From positions 1 through 31,688 of the forward strand of contig JBMOHV010000018.1 of assembly GCA_049317645.1 (NCBI GenBank): DNA of 31,688 nt. The letters are read 5' to 3'. The DNA is from SYHX01 sp049317645 (GTDB lineage: Bacteria > Bacteroidota > Bacteroidia > UBA7662). The number at the start of each line of letters is the position of its first letter. Position 1 is the first letter of the stretch. This document shows, one piece after another, positions 1-7,302 of this stretch. The notes under the pieces were generated by a model. That model had not been told where the DNA came from. It was given only the letters and a program-made list of their open reading frames with translations, and made no database searches. The position numbers and the translations under genes are program-made.

Positions 1-1871
1 CCAATTGGTCCAGGGGGGTGGTCCCGGATTCTACTGAAAATCTGTGGATTCCTGTGCGACCCAACCAACCCCTTATCAGCAGCGCGGTTGCCGGTACCGT
101 TTTGCAATGGAATCGCCGGGTTTTAATTGATAACAATGCAACGGTTACGTTGGATTCCGGGCCCTTGGTTCGATTGGATGCCGTCGGGTCTTTGGAAACC
201 AACGGTTTGGGTCGATTAGTCCTGGAGCCCGGAGCCCGACTTCGGAATCTTGGTGAAACCAAGCCTTTGCTGGAGGTGAGGCAGAGGTTGGTGGGTGCCA
301 AGGGTTGGCGACTGCTCAGCAGCCCGGTTGGGACGACTTTTGGCGATTGGTTGGATAGTCTGGAAACTTCCGGTTATCCGGGTTCGGCGTATCCGACCCT
401 TCAGCCCAATGTATTGTGGTTTGCTGAAACCGATACCGGAACGACCAACCAAAATTGGCGTCTCCCGCCATCGGCCAACGATACCGTGGTGCCAGGTCGG
501 GGTTATTTTGCCTATGTTTTTGGAGGGGCTGCCAGACCATCCGGAGCCCCCGCCGGGAATTTTGGGGATACGCTGCCTTTGGTCCTGACCGCCATCGGTC
601 GTGATAATGGTCCGGTGGGGGCGGGTTCTTTTGTCTTTGGGACCACCTTTACCCCGCGATCTCTGAGCACGGCCGCCGATACGGTCGGAGGGAATCGGTT
701 TTTTTTGGACGAAGGAGTCGCCGATGAAGGTTGGAATTTGTTAGGGAACCCCACGGCGGGCACACTTAACTGGGATATACCCGGGGCTTGGTCCAAAGGT
801 AATATTCATAACACGGTTTACATTTGGGACCCCAATTTTGGCAATGGTTCCGGGGGCTACCGCTATTGGAATGGGGCTTTGGGGAACGTTGATACCAGTT
901 TGGGCAGTGGATTATTGGCCCCTTACCAAGCCTTTTGGGTGCATGCCTCTGCTTCCAATCCTTTTTTGTCCTTCAATTCGTCTGCCTTCACCGAATCACC
1001 CTCAACCATGGTGGGTCGAACGGGATCAACCGAACCTCCACCCCATGTGCGGGTTCAAATTGACGGAGAAGATATGCAGGCTACAGCCTTTGTGAGCTTT
1101 GGTCCGGACGGGATTTTTGGTCCGGATCTTAACGATGCGTATCAATTGGAGTCCTACAGCGATCGCTGGTTGATGTTGTACAGCCAGAGTTCACCTCAAC
1201 ACCAGAAGCCATTGGTTATCAATCATCTTCCGGATAATTTGCTGGAGGAAACTGCGATACCCCTCCAGGTATCGGCGGCCGGCGAAGGGGTGTCCAACAG
1301 CGCGAGATACCGTTTGAGTTGGACCCTTTCCGAAAATTGGCCATCGCATTGGACCCTGGCTTTGATGGACCACAACCGGCAACAGGTTATTCCCATGCAA
1401 TCGGTCGCATCGTACGACTTTGTTTACGAATCCAATGCTTTGACTGCGACGGATGGAGACGGCGCTGTGGGCTCCTTCAAGACGCCCCAAGAGGTATTGC
1501 ATCGTTCGGCATCGTCTTTGCCTGTTTTGCCGAATGCCCGTGGGCCGCAACGCCCCTTTACCGTGGTGGTTTTGCCATTTCACGGGAATGGACCGGTGGC
1601 CTACCGCCCGGATCATCCGCACCTCTACCCCCCGAGCCCCAACCCTTTTGCGGGGGAAACGTACCTATCCTTTTATTTGCCCCAAGCAGGGCCTGCGACC
1701 TTGGAGGTTTTGGACCCCTTGGGTCGGCTGGTGGCCCGAGAATCGTACGATCGGTACCGAGCAGGGACCCAGCAGCGTATGTGGGATGCGCGTGAGCTCC
1801 CCGCCGGATCTTACATTGTTCGCCTGGTGACCCCGGAACACATTAGCACCCAGCGGGTGATTCATCGCTGA
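1..1871 (+). CDS. T9SS type A sorting domain protein, 5'-truncated by the window edge
   Basis: The reading frame is open to the left edge with no stop, so the GTG at position 18 is probably not the true start and the N-terminus and signal peptide lie outside. About 620 residues are visible. The last 80 form a classic type A C-terminal domain: a PSPNPF motif, a beta-rich stretch with LEVLDPLGRLV, then LPAGSYIVRLV and a short basic end. This domain targets proteins through the outer membrane by the type IX system, for release or anchoring at the surface. Further upstream are two related motifs, GWRLLSSPVG and GWNLLGNPTAG, each followed by aromatic- and glycine-rich sequence. This suggests a repeated beta-sandwich module seen in large Bacteroidota surface proteins. 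No catalytic motif is visible, so adhesion or matrix function is only a guess. The 3' end overlaps the convergent HAD gene by 29 bases. Confidence 0.85.
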   Translation, partial: NWSRGVVPDSTENLWIPVRPNQPLISSAVAGTVLQWNRRVLIDNNATVTLDSGPLVRLDAVGSLETNGLGRLVLEPGARLRNLGETKPLLEVRQRLVGAKGWRLLSSPVGTTFGDWLDSLETSGYPGSAYPTLQPNVLWFAETDTGTTNQNWRLPPSANDTVVPGRGYFAYVFGGAARPSGAPAGNFGDTLPLVLTAIGRDNGPVGAGSFVFGTTFTPRSLSTAADTVGGNRFFLDEGVADEGWNLLGNPTAGTLNWDIPGAWSKGNIHNTVYIWDPNFGNGSGGYRYWNGALGNVDTSLGSGLLAPYQAFWVHASASNPFLSFNSSAFTESPSTMVGRTGSTEPPPHVRVQIDGEDMQATAFVSFGPDGIFGPDLNDAYQLESYSDRWLMLYSQSSPQHQKPLVINHLPDNLLEETAIPLQVSAAGEGVSNSARYRLSWTLSENWPSHWTLALMDHNRQQVIPMQSVASYDFVYESNALTATDGDGAVGSFKTPQEVLHRSASSLPVLPNARGPQRPFTVVVLPFHGNGPVAYRPDHPHLYPPSPNPFAGETYLSFYLPQAGPATLEVLDPLGRLVARESYDRYRAGTQQRMWDARELPAGSYIVRLVTPEHISTQRVIHR

Positions 1872-2295
1872 GGTCTTCCCGAAAAACCTCGATGCTTTTG
1901 GTGGCCTTGACCAAATCGGTGAAGCGTCCTTCAAAACGGGTTGCCCTCACCAGATGGTTGTCAATCCAATGGTAATTTCCACCCCGTGGCTTGTTCATAA
2001 GCAGGCCGTGGTATTTGAAGCCCCTGCCGATTAGCCAAGATTCAGTGACACTCCGAAGGTCTTCGGTGCGGCTCGTAAAAAAGGTAATCACGTGCCCTTC
2101 GTCGTACCAGCGGTTGCAGGTCTCCAATGCATCTGGAAAATGAGCACAATCGATCATCCGATCGGGTTCCTCGTTGGGCACATCTTCGCAAACCGTTCCA
2201 TCGATATCGATCAAAAAATTCTTGACCCCGTTTGCGAGGACAGGGCTGGCTTGGCGGCCTTCGGGGTCCGTTGTGTTATGCAAATCCATTGACAT
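1843..2295 (-). CDS. Small HAD-superfamily hydrolase, often mislabelled phosphoheptose isomerase
   Basis: A 150-residue protein with HAD phosphatase motifs in order: LIDIDGT (nucleophile Asp30 and acid Asp32), FFTSR (motif II), NKPRGG (motif III lysine) and WIDNH (motif IV, a single Asp). There is no room for a large cap domain, so this is a minimal HAD fold. From memory, close Bacteroidota homologues carry the same DIDGT-(I/V)CEDVPNEEP signature and are frequently named phosphoheptose isomerase, although the fold does not match that enzyme. The substrate is unknown. I start at the ATG at 2295-2293 (MSMDLHN). The longer frame to 2343 would run through the tRNA-Pro terminator and adds residues that look non-coding. 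A second ATG two codons later (2289) is possible. The gene converges on the T9SS gene with a 29-base overlap and no visible terminator between them. Confidence 0.82.
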   Translation of the reverse strand: MSMDLHNTTDPEGRQASPVLANGVKNFLIDIDGTVCEDVPNEEPDRMIDCAHFPDALETCNRWYDEGHVITFFTSRTEDLRSVTESWLIGRGFKYHGLLMNKPRGGNYHWIDNHLVRATRFEGRFTDLVKATKSIEVFREDLSDESPAGC

Positions 2296-2312
2296 TTGGG
2301 GTGGGGTTAGGT

Positions 2313-2343
2313 CTAATTTACAACCAAAAAAGCCCCTTCGCAA
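2313..2343 (-). promoter_or_regulatory. Candidate promoter of the HAD gene, embedded in the tRNA-Pro terminator
   Basis: On the minus strand TTG (2343-2341) is followed, after 20 bases, by TAAATTAG (2320-2313). This is one base off the Bacteroidota -7 consensus TAnnTTTG. A start site near 2306 would leave a leader of about ten bases before the ATG at 2295. The -33 element lies within the terminator hairpin. The match is imperfect, so this is tentative. Confidence 0.3.
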
Positions 2344-2354
2344 AAAGAGGCTTT
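2326..2354 (-). terminator. Rho-independent terminator of tRNA-Pro
   Basis: Read on the minus strand, AAAGCCTCTT (2354-2345), a six-base loop and AAGGGGCTTT (2338-2329) form a ten-pair stem with one G-U pair. The stem ends in a run of six T. It lies 18 bases beyond the tRNA-Pro 3' end and separates that transcript from the HAD gene. Confidence 0.85.
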
Positions 2355-2372
2355 AATGACCAATTATGAATG

Positions 2373-2447
2373 TCGGGGTGAGAGGATTCGAACCTCCGAC
2401 CTCACGCCCCCCAGACGTGTACGCTAACCGGACTGCGCTACACCCCG
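2373..2447 (-). tRNA. tRNA-Pro (anticodon GGG)
   Basis: The minus strand folds as a full cloverleaf of 75 bases: acceptor CGGGGTG pairs with CACCCCG, there is a D-arm GCGC...GCGT, the anticodon stem CACGT/GCGTG carries loop CTGGGGG (anticodon GGG, reading CCC and CCU), and a GTTCGAATC T-loop follows. The discriminator is A. CCA is not encoded; the bases after it are CAT. Confidence 0.96.
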
Positions 2448-2483
2448 ATGACCGTCAAACGGTCTCCGGCCTAAACCGGGTCG

Positions 2484-2513
2484 CAAATATAAGGGACTGG
2501 GCCAACATCGCAA
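2484..2513 (-). promoter_or_regulatory. Promoter of tRNA-Pro
   Basis: On the minus strand TTG (2513-2511), a 19-base spacer and TATATTTG (2491-2484) match the Bacteroidota primary sigma consensus TTG-N19-21-TAnnTTTG exactly. Initiation would fall near 2477, leaving about 30 bases of 5' leader before the mature tRNA at 2447. Confidence 0.75.
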
Positions 2514-2599
2514 GCGAATACGGCGTTTTACCCGTTGCTAAGCGTTAAAAGGCGGATTTTGGCGTGAACTTGCCTAATTTGCGTGGGCCTTAGCAAACC

Positions 2600-3553
2600 A
2601 TGTCAACCAAAATCCTCATCACCGGCGCCAATGGACTCTTGGGGCAGAAGTTGGTAATCGCGCTTGCTCAGCATCCCTCGATGAGGGTTTTGGCCACCGG
2701 CAGGGGGCCTTCCCGACTTCCAGCCGGCGATTTGGCCGAGGCTGTCAACGAGGGTCGGTTTCTTTACCAAAGCATGGATACCACCCAGGCCGAGGAAGTT
2801 GCCCGTATTGTAGGGGATTTTCGCCCCGATACCATCATCCACACGGCGGCCATGACGCAGGTGGATGATTGCGAAAAGGACCCCGATGCCTGCTATCTCC
2901 ACAATGTTTTGGCTGTTCGCAACCTTTGCCAAGCTTGTACCCCCTACGGTACGCACCTGGTGCATCTTTCCACGGATTTTGTTTTTGATGGTGAGCACGG
3001 GCCTTACACGGAGGATGCGCTTCCTGCTCCGCTCAGTGTTTACGGCCGTGCCAAATTGGACGCCGAACACGAAATCGCTGCTTATACGGGACCGTCTTGT
3101 ATCGTTAGGACCGTCCTTGTTTACGGCTTGGCCGCCGACATGAGTCGCTCCAACATCGTCTTGTGGGTCAAGAAATCTCTCGAAGAAGGTCGCAACCTAC
3201 GCATTGTTGCAGACCAATACAGGACACCTACCTTGGCCGAAGACTTGGCCGAAGGATGCATCCGCATTGCTTTGCAGCGGGCCACCGGTCTCTACAACAT
3301 CAGTGGAGGGGAATACATGTCCGTTTTGGAGATGTCCCAACGCATTGCTCGTTATTGCGGTTTGGATGCCTCCTTGCTACAACCCGTTACGACAGCCGAA
3401 TTGGGGCAGGCGGCGCCCCGCCCCTTAAAAAGCGGGTTTGTTATTGACAAAGCTATCAAAGACCTGGGCTACCATCCCCGGACCCTCGAACAGGGAATCG
3501 CTCTCATTTTGGAGCAATGGGACCAAATCAAAATCAAACAACATGAGCAATAA
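2600..3553 (+). CDS. RmlD-like NAD(P)-dependent sugar-nucleotide reductase (extended SDR)
   Basis: A 317-residue extended short-chain dehydrogenase. The N-terminal Rossmann motif TGANGLLG (residues 8-15) binds NAD(P). The sequence HTAAMTQVDDCEKDP is typical of dTDP-4-dehydrorhamnose reductase (RmlD) relatives. STDFVFDG followed by YGRAK supplies the catalytic Ser/Thr and the Tyr-x-x-x-Lys pair. The length fits the family (about 290-320). RmlD reduces dTDP-4-dehydrorhamnose to dTDP-rhamnose for surface polysaccharide, but none of rmlA, rmlB or rmlC is nearby, so the substrate is open and I give no gene symbol. The ATG at 2600 is the first in frame and the Rossmann motif follows directly. Its end overlaps the transporter start by 11 bases, which implies translational coupling. 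Confidence 0.88.
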   Translation: MSTKILITGANGLLGQKLVIALAQHPSMRVLATGRGPSRLPAGDLAEAVNEGRFLYQSMDTTQAEEVARIVGDFRPDTIIHTAAMTQVDDCEKDPDACYLHNVLAVRNLCQACTPYGTHLVHLSTDFVFDGEHGPYTEDALPAPLSVYGRAKLDAEHEIAAYTGPSCIVRTVLVYGLAADMSRSNIVLWVKKSLEEGRNLRIVADQYRTPTLAEDLAEGCIRIALQRATGLYNISGGEYMSVLEMSQRIARYCGLDASLLQPVTTAELGQAAPRPLKSGFVIDKAIKDLGYHPRTLEQGIALILEQWDQIKIKQHEQ

Positions 3554-5078
3554 TCAAGAGTCCTGGGGCTCTCGCCTTGGTTTAATTCTGGCCATGGCCG
3601 GTAACGCGGTCGGTTTAGGGAATTTTCTCCGATTTCCGGTCCAAGCCATTCAGAACGGGGGTGGAGCCTTTATCATTCCTTATTTGGTCTGTTTCTTGTT
3701 GATGGGCATTCCCTTGTTATGGGTGGAATGGGCCACCGGGCGATTTGGGGGCAAGAAGGGAAATCACTCGACCCCCTTCATCCTTCATGAATTGGATCCG
3801 GGTCGGGCCATCTGGAAGTATATCGGCGTCTTTGGGATCTTCACCAATATTGCCGTTGCCGCCTATTATTGTTACCTGGAGAGTTGGACCCTCAACTATG
3901 TTTGGATGTTCATCCAAGGCAGTTTTAACGGAATGGGTCAGGAAGGAGTTGCCGATTATTTTGGTTCCTATATTTCGTTGAGTGGTTCCAGTACAGCTAT
4001 TTATTTCTGGCTATTGTGCCTGTTTCTCAACACCTATATTTTATCGCGGGGACTTTCTGGAGGTGTTGAAAAAGCGGCCAAAGTAGGGATGCCCTTGCTC
4101 CTTCTCTTTGGCTTGTTCTTGGCCTACAAAGGAATCACCTTGAAGGCCGGGGAATTTGGGGCCATCTTGGATGGGACAGTTGGTTTGAATTATCTGTGGA
4201 CCCCTAATTTTGACAGCATTTGGAATACCAAAGTGTGGTTGGCGGCTGCGGGTCAAATCTTTTTCACGCTGAGCGTAGGCATGGGTTCGATTCAATGTTA
4301 TGCAGCCTATGTCCGCAGCAAACAAGACATTGCCCTCAACGCCATGTCAGCCGGATGGATGAACGAGTTTGTCGAAGTGGTTTTGGGATCATCGATCTTG
4401 ATTCCCATTGCTATTGGATATTTGGGCGTTGATCGGGTTGTTGAATTAACCCAAAGCGGTGGCTTGGGCCTAGGCTTCAAAACCTTGCCCTATCTCTTCA
4501 CCCAGTGGGGTCCCTTGATGGGGGCTGTAGCCGGTATTTGTTGGTTCGGATTGCTATTCTTTGCAGGTATTACCTCTTCTTTGGCCATGGGGACTCCCGT
4601 GATGGCCTTTTTGCGAGATGAATTTGGATGGAAACGTGGGCAATCTGCGTGGGCCTTTGGTCTCATAGTCTTGGTCCTAGGGGCACCGACTGTTTTCTTT
4701 TTTAACGAAGGAGTTTTTGATGAATACGATTATTGGGCCGGTACCGTGAGCTTGGTGGTTTTTGCCTTTTTTGAGGTCATTTTGTTTGCCTGGGTTTTTG
4801 GCATGGATCGTGGGTGGAAAGAAATCAACGAAGGGGCTGATATGCGTATACCCGTTTTCTTTCGATGGGTCATTCAATACATAACGCCGGCCATTCTCTT
4901 TGCGGTCTTGATGGCCTCCATACCGGATATTGTTTCCAAAATACAGAACCCGGGCAATCCCTACATTGTTGGCGCCCGAATTTTGTTATTGGCCTTGTAT
5001 GCCGGCATCGCTTATGCGGTGTATGTGGCCTACAAACGCCGTGTCATGAACACTGGCAAAGCGACTCCTAACAAATAA
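3543..5078 (+). CDS. LeuT-like sodium:neurotransmitter symporter family (NSS/SNF) transporter
   Basis: A 511-residue inner-membrane protein with about 12 hydrophobic segments that imports amino acids with sodium. The start is the ATG at 3543, which gives MSNNQESWGSRLGLIL and overlaps the upstream gene by 11 bases. A longer frame upstream only shadows the reductase. The first helix reads NAVGLGNFLRFP, with Asn21 and Asn27 at the same numbers as the sodium ligands of LeuT as I recall them. GQIFFTLS (residues 237-244) matches the LeuT substrate/sodium segment on helix 6, and YYCYLESWTL matches the helix 3 tyrosine site. NEFVEVVLG keeps the glutamate that makes LeuT chloride-independent, so chloride independence is predicted. 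The close match suggests a neutral or hydrophobic amino acid substrate, which is inference. A 40-codon membrane ORF follows 38 bases downstream. Confidence 0.93.
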   Translation: MSNNQESWGSRLGLILAMAGNAVGLGNFLRFPVQAIQNGGGAFIIPYLVCFLLMGIPLLWVEWATGRFGGKKGNHSTPFILHELDPGRAIWKYIGVFGIFTNIAVAAYYCYLESWTLNYVWMFIQGSFNGMGQEGVADYFGSYISLSGSSTAIYFWLLCLFLNTYILSRGLSGGVEKAAKVGMPLLLLFGLFLAYKGITLKAGEFGAILDGTVGLNYLWTPNFDSIWNTKVWLAAAGQIFFTLSVGMGSIQCYAAYVRSKQDIALNAMSAGWMNEFVEVVLGSSILIPIAIGYLGVDRVVELTQSGGLGLGFKTLPYLFTQWGPLMGAVAGICWFGLLFFAGITSSLAMGTPVMAFLRDEFGWKRGQSAWAFGLIVLVLGAPTVFFFNEGVFDEYDYWAGTVSLVVFAFFEVILFAWVFGMDRGWKEINEGADMRIPVFFRWVIQYITPAILFAVLMASIPDIVSKIQNPGNPYIVGARILLLALYAGIAYAVYVAYKRRVMNTGKATPNK

Positions 5079-5116
5079 TAAGCTGTTCCTATCCACCCAT
5101 TTCATATTCTACAGAC

Positions 5117-5239
5117 ATGACCACGCCTGCTTTGCTAACCATGCTCCTTGCCCAGGGAACGGTTACCTTCTTTACCCTTTATTTCCTTTTCAAGGTGCTT
5201 CGATCACCTGTTCAGCCCGAAGAATCAGAGAATCCATGA
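5117..5239 (+). CDS. MetS-like small subunit of the adjacent NSS transporter (40 aa)
   Basis: This 40-codon ORF runs from the ATG at 5117 to the TGA at 5237-5239. The predicted protein has a short polar N-terminus (MTTPA), one hydrophobic helix over about residues 5-25 with an aromatic patch (FFTLYFLF), then a basic and acidic tail (KVLRSPVQPEESE). It sits between the NSS transporter (38-base gap) and the helix-hairpin-helix gene (17-base gap). In Corynebacterium the NSS methionine/alanine importer MetP needs a tiny one-helix partner, MetS, and comparable mini-ORFs follow NSS genes in many bacteria. Position, size, topology and the alanine-leucine-methionine start of the helix all fit. I have not aligned it to that family, so the name is an inference. 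Confidence 0.62.
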   Translation: MTTPALLTMLLAQGTVTFFTLYFLFKVLRSPVQPEESENP

Positions 5240-5256
5240 GTTAACCAGGATTTAAG

Positions 5257-5886
5257 ATGCGGGAATGGTGGACCATGGGTCGAGGGGAGTCCTTGGGGTT
5301 GATAGGGATTTCTTTGTTCATCTTGGTGATGCCTTGGTTGCGTGGCTTGTTAACCCCCCGTTTTGTTCCCATGGAAAGCACAGATCCTACGCTCCTTGCA
5401 ACCATTCACGACCTGAGGAAACAGGAGGCCAATTGGAGATCCGGGGGATGGGAGGGAGATAGCCTTCGGATTGTGAAACTTCGCCCCGGTCAGCAATTGG
5501 AGTTGAATAGCGCCGATACGTTGGCACTGCGACGTCTCCGTGGTGTCGGCGCGGCTACGGCACGGCGTATTGCGGATTACCGTCAGAGGCTGGGTGGTTT
5601 TTTGAGGACCGAACAATTGCTGGAGGTCTACGGAATGGATAGCCTTACCTACGAAGTTGTGTTAAAGTACCTAACCCTGGATACGGGTTTCGTGAAGCCT
5701 TTGGATGTTAATGGATTGGATTTGGAAGGCCTGGCAGACCATCCCTATGTGGGTTGGAATCTGGCCAAGAAAGTGGTGGCTTATCGTCGCCAGCACGGAC
5801 CTTACAGCAGGGGGGCGGACGTCTTGGAGATTCTGGCTCTGGATTCCCTGGATCGATGTCGGCTGGCCCCTTATTTGACCCGATAG
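5257..5886 (+). CDS. Membrane-anchored helix-hairpin-helix (ComEA-like) protein
   Basis: A 209-residue protein with an N-terminal membrane segment at about residues 13-32 (LGLIGISLFILVMPWL) and two helix-hairpin-helix units. The first is LELNSADTLALRRLRGVGAATARRIADYR (about 82-110), containing the GVGAATA hairpin. The second is LDVNGLDLEGL...VGWNLAKKVVAYR (about 150-180). This is the layout of ComEA-type proteins, which bind DNA non-specifically outside the inner membrane and can serve DNA uptake. The Bacteroidota versions are mostly uncharacterised, so competence is not shown. The start ATG at 5257 follows AGGA at a loose distance. The stop is 26 bases before the acyl-CoA dehydrogenase start, so the two may be co-transcribed. 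Confidence 0.82.
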   Translation: MREWWTMGRGESLGLIGISLFILVMPWLRGLLTPRFVPMESTDPTLLATIHDLRKQEANWRSGGWEGDSLRIVKLRPGQQLELNSADTLALRRLRGVGAATARRIADYRQRLGGFLRTEQLLEVYGMDSLTYEVVLKYLTLDTGFVKPLDVNGLDLEGLADHPYVGWNLAKKVVAYRRQHGPYSRGADVLEILALDSLDRCRLAPYLTR

Positions 5887-5912
5887 CTTGGGTTTTGTTT
5901 CTACCTTTGAGC

Positions 5913-7058
5913 ATGGATTTTAATGTTTCAGATAACACCCGTTTGATTGGCGAATCGGTTCGAGAATTTGCCGAGCGCAATATTCGTCCCCACGTTATGG
6001 ATTGGGATGAACGTCAGCATTTCCCCAGGGAACTCTTTGGCCAAATGGGTGCCCTGGGTTTGTTGGGGGTCTTGGTGCCCGAAGCCTACGGTGGGGCAGG
6101 ATTGGGATACGAGGAGTATGTCGAGGCTATTGTCCAATTGACCAAGGTTGATCCCTCCATTGGTTTGTCCATGGCTGCCCATAATTCGTTGTGCACCGGG
6201 CATATTTTGCAATTTGGTAACGAAGATCAAAAGCAACGCTGGTTACCTCGCTTAGCGAGTGGGGAATGGTTGGGGGCCTGGGGGCTCACCGAGCCCAATA
6301 CCGGATCGGATGCCCTGCGGATGCTTACAACGGCGGTGGATGGGGGCGACCATTGGGTGCTCAACGGGGCCAAATGCTGGATAACCCATGGGAATTCGGC
6401 CGAGGTGGCGGTGGTCATGGTACGGACCGGGGATCTCTTGGATTCACACGGCATCTCCGCGGTGGTTGTGGAACGCGGCACCGAAGGATGGCTGCAGGGG
6501 AGGAAGGAAAACAAATTAGGAATGCGTTGCTCAGAGACCACCGAAATGATCTTTCAAAATTGCCGCGTCCCCAAAGAGAATCTTCTGGGCCAGGTGGGCG
6601 ATGGCTTTATTCAGGCGATGAAGATCTTGGACGGGGGGCGGATTAGTATCGCTGCTTTGTCATTGGGGATAGCAAGGGGGGCCTTGGAGGCTGCGACCCG
6701 CTATGCCGGAGAACGTCAGCAATTCGGAAAGCCCATTGCAGAATTTCAGGGCATTGCCTTCAAATTGGCCGATATGGCCACCGAGATAGAGGCCGCCCAT
6801 TTGTTGACAATGCAGGCGGTGGCCCTCAAAAATGCTGGGCAGCCGGTGACCAAGGTTTCGGCCATGGCCAAGTACTATGCATCCGAGGTGGCGGTGCGGG
6901 CTGCGACCGAAGCGGTGCAGATTTTTGGTGGTTATGGGTACACCAAGGATTTTCCAGTGGAGAAATATTACCGCGATTCCAAACTCTGCACCATTGGCGA
7001 AGGAACCAGTGAAATCCAAAAAATGGTCATTGCGAGGCAATTATTCAAAGAATCCTAA
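5913..7058 (+). CDS. Acyl-CoA dehydrogenase
   Basis: A 381-residue FAD-dependent acyl-CoA dehydrogenase, the family's usual length (about 380). It catalyses alpha,beta-desaturation of acyl-CoA in fatty-acid or branched-chain amino-acid breakdown and passes electrons to electron-transfer flavoprotein. Visible signatures are WGLTEPNTGSDA (FAD and substrate binding in the middle domain), RQQFGKPIAEFQ, and the C-terminal YRDSKLCTIGEGTSEIQ, in which Glu363 of GEGTSE aligns with the catalytic base of short- and medium-chain enzymes. I start at the ATG at 5913 (MDFNVSDNTRLI). The longer frame from 5754 runs through the upstream gene and has no family similarity. Chain-length preference cannot be read from the sequence. 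Confidence 0.93.
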   Translation: MDFNVSDNTRLIGESVREFAERNIRPHVMDWDERQHFPRELFGQMGALGLLGVLVPEAYGGAGLGYEEYVEAIVQLTKVDPSIGLSMAAHNSLCTGHILQFGNEDQKQRWLPRLASGEWLGAWGLTEPNTGSDALRMLTTAVDGGDHWVLNGAKCWITHGNSAEVAVVMVRTGDLLDSHGISAVVVERGTEGWLQGRKENKLGMRCSETTEMIFQNCRVPKENLLGQVGDGFIQAMKILDGGRISIAALSLGIARGALEAATRYAGERQQFGKPIAEFQGIAFKLADMATEIEAAHLLTMQAVALKNAGQPVTKVSAMAKYYASEVAVRAATEAVQIFGGYGYTKDFPVEKYYRDSKLCTIGEGTSEIQKMVIARQLFKES

Positions 7059-7066
7059 TATCTTTG
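7059..7066 (+). promoter_or_regulatory. -7 element upstream of rpsU
   Basis: TATCTTTG matches the Bacteroidota -7 consensus TAnnTTTG exactly and lies one base past the acyl-CoA dehydrogenase stop. It is 19 bases before the rpsU ATG, which would give a leader of about 12 bases. No TTG sits at the right -33 distance (the nearest is 26 bases upstream), so support is partial. Confidence 0.45.
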
Positions 7067-7085
7067 CCTTCCTTATAATTTAGGT

Positions 7086-7280
7086 ATGCTCAAAATTGAC
7101 ATCAAAGACAACGAAGCCGTCGACAAGGCCCTCAAGCGTTTCAAGAAGAAATTCGAAAAAACCGGGGTTCTCAAAGAACTGCGTGCCCGTCAGGCTTTCC
7201 AAAAGCCTTCGGTCAGCAAGCGACAGCAGCGACTGCGAGCGGTTTATCGTGAGCAGATCATGCAGACGGACGTCGTCTAA
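7086..7280 (+). CDS. rpsU: 30S ribosomal protein bS21
   Basis: A 64-residue, strongly basic protein with the bS21 pattern: VDKALKRFKKKFEKTGVL, then a basic helix with KRQQRLRAVYRE. bS21 sits on the 30S platform near the anti-Shine-Dalgarno end of 16S rRNA. In Bacteroidota it has been implicated, with neighbouring proteins, in hiding that sequence, which fits the scarcity of Shine-Dalgarno motifs here. The C-terminal tail (REQIMQTDVV) is typical of the phylum as I recall. The gene lies 22 bases before the recombinase, an arrangement common in this phylum. Confidence 0.96.
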   Translation: MLKIDIKDNEAVDKALKRFKKKFEKTGVLKELRARQAFQKPSVSKRQQRLRAVYREQIMQTDVV

Positions 7281-7302
7281 TTCCCCTATTTTTACGGTAA
7301 TC

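Noticed and set aside
2575..2582. TAATTTGC upstream of the RmlD-like gene as a promoter
   Set aside because: The -7 match is one base short and no TTG lies at a suitable distance (13 or 37 bases).
5902..5909. TACCTTTG, an exact -7 consensus match just before the acyl-CoA dehydrogenase start
   Set aside because: It ends only three bases before the ATG, and the nearest upstream TTG is 24 bases away, so it would need a leaderless transcript. Co-transcription with the upstream gene is simpler.
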